Origin: Onthophagus taurus
Taxonomy: Eukaryota > Arthropoda > Insecta > Coleoptera > Scarabaeidae
NCBI RefSeq assembly: GCF_036711975.1
Contig: NC_091968.1
Location: 6,200,001-6,264,000 of the forward strand
Reading direction: 5' to 3'
DNA length: 64,000 nt
In this document: piece by piece, positions 57,781 to 64,000 of the stretch
How positions within the stretch are numbered: position 1 is the first letter of the stretch
Layout: each line of letters begins with the position of its first letter
The notes under the pieces: model-generated
What the model saw: the letters and a program-made list of their open reading frames with translations, nothing else
What the model was told of the DNA's origin: nothing
Database searches by the model: none
Position numbers and translations under genes: made by a program

Positions 57781-59275
57781 CATTTTCGTATTTTTCTCGA
57801 TATCTATGCATGTGAGAGCAAAAGTGGAAGAGAGCAATATTGTTAAGAATAAAGTTTGCTACAACTTTTATTCTAAAATTTTTTTTGTAACATGCTCCAA
57901 TTCCAGAGTGTTACCATTAAGTTGTGAAACAAAGAAATTCATCAAATTTTCAGGTTTTCGTATTTTTCTCGATATCTATGCATGTGAGAGCAAAAGTGCA
58001 AGAGAGCAATATTGTTAAGAATAAATTTTGCTACAATTTTTGTTCTAAAAGTTTTTTTATAACATGCTCCGATTATCGAATGTTACTATTATCTTGAAAA
58101 AGCAACAAATTTATAAAATTTTCATATTTATGTATTTTTCTCAATATTATCTAAGAGTAAAAGTGTAAGGGAGCAATATTGTTGGAAATAAAATGTACAA
58201 CAACTTTTGTTTGGTAAGTTTTTTTGTAACATGCTCTAATTCCAGAGTGTTACTATTAAGTTGTGAAACAAAGAAATTCATCAAATTTACAGGTTTTCGT
58301 ATTTTTCTCGATATCTATGCATGTGAGAGCAAAAGTGCAAGAGAGCAGTATTGTTAAGAATAAATTTTGCTACAATTTTTGTTCTAAAAGTTTTTTTATA
58401 ACATGCTCCGATTATTGAATGTTACCATTATCTTGAAAAAGCAACAAATTTATAACATTTTCATATTTATGTATTTTTCTCAATATTGACGCATCTAAGA
58501 GTAAAAGTGTAACGGAGCAATATTGTTGGAAATAAAATGTACAACAACTTTTGTTTGGAAAGTTTTTTTGTAACATGCTCTAATTCCAGAGTGTTACTAT
58601 TATGTTGTGAAACAAAGAAATTCATCAAATTTACAGGTTTTCGTATTTTTCTCGATATCTATGCATGTGAGAGCAAAAGTGCAAGAGAGCAGTATTGTTA
58701 AGAATAAATTTTGCTACAATTTTTGTTCTAAAAGTTTTTTTATAACATGCTCCGATTATTGAATGTTACCATTATCTTGAAAAAGCAAAAAATTTATAAA
58801 ATTTTCATATTTATGTTTTTCTTAATATTGACGCATCTAAGAGTAAAAGTGTAAGGGAGCAATATTGTTGGAAATAAAATGTGCTACAACTTTTGTTTGG
58901 AAAGTTTTTTTGTAACATGCTCCAATTCCAGAGTGTTACCATTAAGTTGTGAAACAAAGAAATTCATCAAATTTTCAGGTTTTTGTATTTTTTTCGATAT
59001 CTATGCATGTGAGAGCAAAAGTGCTAGAGAGCAATATTGTTAAGAATACATTTTGCTACAATTTTTGTTCTAAAAGTTTTTTATAACATGCTCCGATTAT
59101 CGAATGTTACCATTATTAAGTTGAAAAAGCAACAAATTTATAAAATTTTCATATTTATGTATTTTTCTCAATATTGACGCATCTAATCGTAAGAGTAAAA
59201 GTGTAAGAGAGCAATATTGTTGGAAATAAATTGTGCTACAATGTTTGTTTGGAAAGTTTTTTTGTAACATGCTCT
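57780..59275. repeat. About 343-bp dimeric satellite array, first block
   Basis: Half-units of about 170 bp alternate: one with CTCGATATCTATGCATGTGA, the other with CTCAATATTGACGCATCTAA. Both share AGCAATATTGTT, TTTTTTGTAACATGCTC and GTGTTACCATTA. First-type marks occur at about 57798, 57968, 58307, 58660 and 58993. The array ends where a LINE-like scrap starts at about 59276. The first dimer lacks a second-type unit, so two first-type units are adjacent (57798 and 57968). Confidence 0.85.
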
Positions 59276-59480
59276 CATTATCTGTATTCTTTCTAGTATC
59301 TTTCTTGCCATTGCAATGTCTTTCTAATTTCCCACAATTCAGCCTAGCCTCTTTTTTTCACCCTATTCCATCTCTTCCAGTACTTTCTGGAAGAGACTGG
59401 AAGACTTTTCTTATCATTCCAGTATCTCTCCATTTCGTATTACCAAAATCTTTCCTATTAAGATTTTATACAATTTGGAA
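59276..59480 (-). pseudogene. LINE-like 3' scrap (also at 61930-62115)
   Basis: CTGTATTCTTTCTAGTATCT and TTGCCATTGCAATG, with ATTCCATCTCTTCCAGTACT, are shared with 61936-62115. The minus-strand reading there is rich in Arg, Lys and Trp (WNDKKQKSTGRDG, RLEKHCNGKKDTRK), in the style of a LINE C-terminal tail, but no diagnostic motif remains. Both copies adjoin the 343-bp satellite. Confidence 0.4.
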
Positions 59481-59682
59481 TAATATTCCAAAGAAAATAC
59501 AAAAATTCCAAAGTGTTACTATTAATAGCTTGTAAAACAACGAAATTCATCAAATTTTGATTTTTGGATTAACTTTTCTATTATAATTCGAAAACGAAAA
59601 ATGATAAAACAAAATGATGTTGATAAAAATTGTTTATAATGAAACAAAAAAACGTTATCCATAACCGATTATAATCCAATTA

Positions 59683-60317
59683 GGGTCCGTTTACGTTGGA
59701 GCCAAAAAAAAACGTTGAAGCAAAAAGCGAAAAAAAAAAAAATTCTTGTCTATGATGCTGTTTATAGTAGACCGTTGATAATAGTGACGATCTCTGCTTT
59801 GTAGATGACGTTTCATCGTTGGAGAATTTTATCACCTTTATAAACACTTAAGGCAACACCCTGCAAAATTCATGGAATATACATCACACATCACTGTAGC
59901 CTTTCCACTTCTCCCTAATCTACTGAAACCTTATAAAAGACTATAAATTGATACAGATAGAGACTACTTTAATGCTAGATTATCAAGAACACGAAGAACT
60001 GCTGATTGTGCTTTTGAAATATTGTATACTAAGTGGAGACAAGTCACGTTCAAGAAACAAGCACAACCAAAGCAAAAAATATCACCTCAAGTAATACTGG
60101 AACACCAAAAGAATTTTCTGAAAATATTTAAAACGTATCTTTGTCGCAATCCAATTTAAATACTATTACTATTGGAGATATAGAATTATACATTTTTCTG
60201 TATAAATTTCCTATTATTGCTGACCATACCTGATAATAGCAAAGAACGTTGCAATTTCGTTGTTTTGCTAGTATTGTCGCTATTATCGTTTATCGCAGCT
60301 CCAACGTAAACGCACCC
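59683..60317 (+). mobile_element. Short PIF/Harbinger deletion derivative
   Basis: Inverted ends GGGTCCGTTTACGTTGGAGC and, read inward, GGGTGCGTTTACGTTGGAGC are flanked by TTA (59680-59682 and 60318-60320), fitting the TWA target of the superfamily. The plus strand at about 59915-60040 keeps a scrap of transposase C-terminus: LLKPYKRL and DYFNARLSRTRRTADCAFEI, matching the NYRLSRARRxxENAFGI block with the catalytic Glu. The element is 635 bp and cannot encode a protein. Sequence unrelated at its ends to the element at 41316-43749. Confidence 0.8.
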
Positions 60318-60436
60318 TTATGATTATTACCAACCTAGAGGCTTCAAAATCCCAAAAATTTCAAATGTATCTAACAAAATGTGTTTTACTAAAATAATTT
60401 ATTTACAAAATGTTGATTTTGGAATCATAATATCAT

Positions 60437-61000
60437 TTAAAAGTCGTGATCGCTAAAAGCTGCAAGATAACAAATCATCCCATTAAAAGGAATTGGTTGA
60501 TTTTTCATAAATTCAGCTGGAGGTGCTCTTGGATATGTTTTTGTTGGACCCGTAGGTTCTTTACTTGTCAAAGGAATCGTATCCAACCAAGACAAATCAG
60601 TTGATGTTAACACATCCTCATAAACATCCGTTGCCTAAATTAATAGTTTAAAATATTTATTCAAAAATATCAATTTTGTTACCAAAAGATCTCTAAGATC
60701 TCTCAAATCTCCTACTGGTGGGGCTGAAATAAAAGGCATCTGAAGCTGTTTACTTTGCAGCATTAACAGTAAAAACCACATGTATTCGTTTCTTCTTCGT
60801 AAATTTTCGACGGTTTCTTCGACTTCGTGTAATTTCGTTATCCATAATCTTAAAAGATCTCGTTCTAATTGAAGAAATTAATTTTATTTTGCGTTAATTA
60901 TTTTTGTTAATTTACCATTCGGTGGGACTAATAATATCAAAGCTCTCGCCAACATGCTGTTGTACATAAAATTTTCATTCAACGATTTATTCGGCTCCAT
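60437..61000 (-). CDS. Small protein with a DUF4485-like domain (3 exons)
   Basis: Exons 61000-60916, 60864-60683 and 60634-60437 (introns of 51 and 48 bp, GT-AG, in phase) give 154 residues: MEPNKSLNENFMYNSMLARA, LILLVPPNERDLLRLWITKL, HEVEETVENLRRRNEYMWFL, LLMLQSKQLQMPFISAPPVG, then a Pro-rich tail with KEPTGPTKTYPRAPPAEFMK. The pattern of leucines, the single central W in LLRLW and the RRNEYMWFLLLMLQ helix resemble DUF4485, a domain of unknown function found in several animal proteins. That assignment is from memory of the family pattern and is tentative. No signal peptide or membrane segment, so probably cytosolic. AATAAA on the minus strand at 60403-60398. The neighbouring gene on the right is divergent, start codons 219 bp apart. 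Confidence 0.7.
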
Positions 61001-61218
61001 TTTTTTAAAACATTGACATTTATTAAAAAAAAAATAAAATTGTCAAACTAAAAATTTTGAGAAATTAATTAAAAATTATTTAAAATCATTTCCTTGGTTA
61101 CAAAATCTAAAACATTTTTAATATTATGTATCAAACTCGTTTAAAGCAAGTTTTTTTGCTTTATTTTTATTCATTTTACTTCAGTCGTTGTAAACACTTC
61201 ATCTCATCCACTTTAAAT

Positions 61219-61845
61219 ATGTACTTTAATCTTTTATTACTCCTTTTCATCCCCTTAATTGATTCATTCGTTCATCACAAATCCGTAAGAAGAGATTTAG
61301 AGAAACACCACAAATTAAATAACAATTTTTTCACCCCAACAACTCATAAAATCCACGTTTTCACCGACCATATTTGTGCGGAAACAAACGCAATCTGCGT
61401 ACATCCGGTTCAATGTCCTGCTCATTTTCGCCTTGGAAATTTAAAAAAATGTACCTTAAAAGGTGGAACTCGTGGTTTGTGTTGTTCCAGCGGTCAAAAT
61501 CATACCGGTAAGTTTTCTTTTAATTAATTCAATGAAATAAAGAGGATTTATTTGATTGAATTTTTTAGTTCATTCAATTAAGAGAAATCGAGAGTCGTTC
61601 GTAAAGGTATCCAAAGAGATTTTTAAGGATATCCACAGATCGAGTCGATATGGAATGGAAAAATTGCGTGGTAAAAATGTTGAATTATTAAGCTTGAAGG
61701 AACCACCGAAAATAATGGAAGGAACTCCATCTTTCGGTCATTTTAGAAGTAAAAGGGTTTATGATAAAGATGATGTTTTGATGGTTATGGAAGTTGCTGA
61801 TAAAGCTATGGAAGTTGTTTTGGCCACAAAAGCTTTAAAAGAACG
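61219..61845 (+). CDS. Secreted cysteine-containing protein, 5' two exons (3' partial)
   Basis: Exons 61219-61507 and 61569-61845 (61-bp intron, GTAAGT and TTTTAG borders, in phase). MYFNLLLLLFIPLIDSFVHH is a signal peptide, followed by a basic stretch KSVRRDLEKHH. An upstream in-frame ATG at 61126 would add a second hydrophobic stretch and is less likely. A cysteine cluster HICAETNAICVHPVQCPAHF then KKCTLKGGTRGLCCSSGQ has a clip- or peroxidase-prodomain-like look (six Cys ending GLCC). The second exon is basic, then KDDVLMVMEVADKAMEVVLA, and ends at a donor in phase 2, so the gene goes on past the window. A chorion-peroxidase-like N-terminal region is one possibility, but no heme-peroxidase motif is in view and I do not assign it. 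The 343-bp array fills its next intron. Confidence 0.65.
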
Positions 61846-61929
61846 GTTAGTAATAATAAAAAAAATCAAATTAATTTAGAATATTTTATGGCGTGGTACA
61901 TGGTCATTCTTACTTTTCCAGTTTCTCTT

Positions 61930-62115
61930 ATTTTCAAGCTTTTCTGTATTCTTTCTAGTATCTTTCTTGCCATTGCAATGCTTTTCTAATCTCCCACATC
62001 TCAACCTAGTCTCTTTTTTCCATCTTATCCCTATTCCATCTCTTCCAGTACTTTTCTGCTTCTTATCATTCCAGTATCCCTCCATTTCGTATTACCCAAA
62101 TCTTTGCATTCATGA
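61930..62115 (-). pseudogene. LINE-like 3' scrap, second copy
   Basis: Homologous to 59276-59480 over about 180 bp (GTATTCTTTCTAGTATCTTT, CCATTGCAATG, TATTCCATCTCTTCCAGTAC). Lies in the intron of the secreted-protein gene, immediately before the second satellite block. Confidence 0.4.
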
Positions 62116-62149
62116 TCTGCTATTTTATACAATTTAATATGTTGATGAA

Positions 62150-64000
62150 AATGAAATGAAATGTGCTACAACTTTTGTTCTTAAAGTTTTTTTGTAACAT
62201 GCTCCAATTCTAGAGCGTTACTATTAACTTGTAAAACAACGAAATTCATCAAATTCTATGATATCTATGCATGTGAGAGCAAAAGTGCAAGAGAGCAATA
62301 TTGTTAAGAATAAATTTTGCTACAATTTTTGTTCTAAAAGTTTTTTTATAACATACTCCGATTATCGAATGTTACCATAACTTCAAAAAGCAACAAATTC
62401 ATAAAATTTTCATATTTATGTATTTTTCTCAATATTGACGCATCTAAGAGTAAAAGTATAAGAGAGCAATATTGTTGAAAATAATATGTGCTACAACTTT
62501 TGTTCTAAAAGTTTTTTTGTAATATACTCCTATTGCAGAGTGTTACCATTAACTTGTAACACAACGAAATCCATCAAATTTTCAGGTTTTCGTATTTTTC
62601 TCGATATCTATGCATGTGAGGGCAAATGTGCAAAAGAGCAATATTGTTAAGAATAAATTTTGCTACAATTTTTGTTCTAAAAGTTTTTTTATAACATGCT
62701 CCGATTATCGAATATTACCATAACTTCAAAAAGCAACAAATTCATAAAATTTTCATATTTATGTATTTTTCTCAATATTGACGCATCTAAGAGTAAAAGT
62801 ATAAGAGAGCAATATTGTTGAAAATAATATGTGCTACAACTTTTGTTCTAAAAGTTTTTTTGTAATATACTCCTATTGCAGAGTGTTACCATTAACTTGT
62901 AACACAACGAAATCCATCAAATTTTCAGGTTTTCGTATTTTTCTCGATATCTATGCATGTGAGGGCAAATGTGCAAAAGAGCAATATTGTTAAGAATAAA
63001 TTTTGCTACAATTTTTGTTCTAAAAGTTTTTTTATAACATGCTCCGATTATCGAATGTTACCATAACTTCAAAAAGCAACAAATTCATAAAATTTTCATA
63101 TTTATGTATTTTTCTCAATATTGACGCATCTAAGAGTAAAAGTATAAGAGAGCAATATTGTTGAAAATAATATGTGCTACAACTTTTGTTCTAAAAGTTT
63201 TTTTGTAATATACTCCTATTGCAGAGTGTTACCATTAACTTGTAACACAACGAAATCCATCAAATTTTCAGGTTTTCGTATTTTTCTCGATATCTATGCA
63301 TGTGAGAATAAAAGTACAAGAGAGCAATATTGTTAAGAATAAATTTTGCTACAATTTTTGTTCTAAAAGTTTTTTTATAACATGCTCCGATTATCGAATG
63401 TTACCATAACTTCAAAAAGCAACAAATTCATAAAATTTTCATATTTATGTATTTTTCTCAATATTGACGCATCTAAGAGTAAAAGTATAAGAGAGCAATA
63501 TTGTTGAAAATAATATGTGCTACAACTTTTGTTCTAAAAGTTTTTTTGTAATATACTCCTATTGCAGAGTGTTACCATTAACTTGTAACACAACGAAATC
63601 CATCAAATTTTCAGGTCTTCGTATTTTTCTCGATATCTATGCATGTGAGAGCAAAAGTACAAGAGAGCAATATTGTTAAGAATAAATTTTGCTACAATTT
63701 TTGTTCTAAAAGTTTTTTGATAACATGCTCCGATTATTGAATGTTATCATTATCTTGAAAAAGCAACAAATTGATAAAATTTTCATATTTATGTATTTTT
63801 CTCAGTATTGACGCATCTAACAGTAAAAGTGTAAGAGAGCAATATTGTTAGAAATAAAATGTGCTACAAGTTTTGTTCTAAAAGTTTTTTTGTAACATGC
63901 TCCAATTTCAATGTGTTAAGATTAAGTTGTATAACAGCGAAATTCATGAAATGTTCAGGTTTTCGCATTTTTCTCGATATCTATGCATATGAGAGCAAAA
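62150..64000. repeat. 343-bp dimeric satellite array, second block, very regular
   Basis: The word TCGATATCTATGCATGTGAG starts at 62601, 62944, 63287, 63630 and, in variant form, 63974: spacings of 343, 343, 343 and 344 bp. Between them the second half-unit (CTCAATATTGACGCATCTAA) recurs at the same spacing. Adjacent dimers from 62500 to 63600 are almost identical, much more than those at 57780-59275. The array runs off the right edge. Non-coding. Confidence 0.92.

Noticed and set aside
61219-61845. Assignment as a heme (chorion) peroxidase
   Set aside because: Only the prodomain-like cysteine region is in view; no catalytic motif supports it.

Overview
The window is AT-rich nuclear DNA of an animal. 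Spliceosomal introns of about 50-60 bp, a U6 snRNA gene, animal orthologues (listerin, ELMOD2, ACOT13-like, an SV2-like transporter) and the mix of mariner, hAT, PIF/Harbinger and jockey-like elements point to an insect, probably a beetle. The order is my inference. There is no prokaryotic, CRISPR or operon-like content.

Host genes, left to right: (1) LTN1/listerin on the minus strand, six exons at 2723-19298, with its 3' end beyond the left edge; (2) ELMOD2, divergent from LTN1, one exon, 19853-20791 plus; (3) U6 snRNA, 25660-25766 plus; (4) an ER membrane protein with two thioredoxin-like domains and a KKXX tail, five exons, 26295-33758 plus; (5) an ACOT13-like hotdog thioesterase, two exons, 38379-38890 plus; (6) an SV2/SLC22-like major facilitator transporter, seven exons, 45973-56584 plus; (7) a small gene with a DUF4485-like domain, three exons, 60437-61000 minus; (8) the first two coding exons of a secreted cysteine-containing protein, 61219-61845 plus, running off the right edge. 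I joined the exons by hand, and all junctions keep phase.

The rest is repeats. Three introns have been inflated by transposons. One LTN1 intron went from about 49 bp to 5.1 kb through a single hAT-like insertion with a perfect 8-bp target duplication, and that element carries a 395-bp satellite array. A second LTN1 intron (7.2 kb) is a nest of LINE and DNA elements between 26-bp direct repeats. An 8.8-kb transporter intron holds a hAT inside another element inside a LINE.

Tandem arrays occur at 1-2371 (about 350 bp), 4080-7800 (about 395 bp), 22145-24867 (about 355 bp, a dimer of about 177-bp units), 40060-44040 (about 540 bp), 57780-59270 and 62150-64000 (343 bp, a dimer of about 170-bp units). 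Several sit inside, or directly beside, inverted repeats or transposon ends, so satellite-bearing non-autonomous transposons are the most notable theme. I found no unknown enzymatic or defence system. Every transposon protein read through looks broken.
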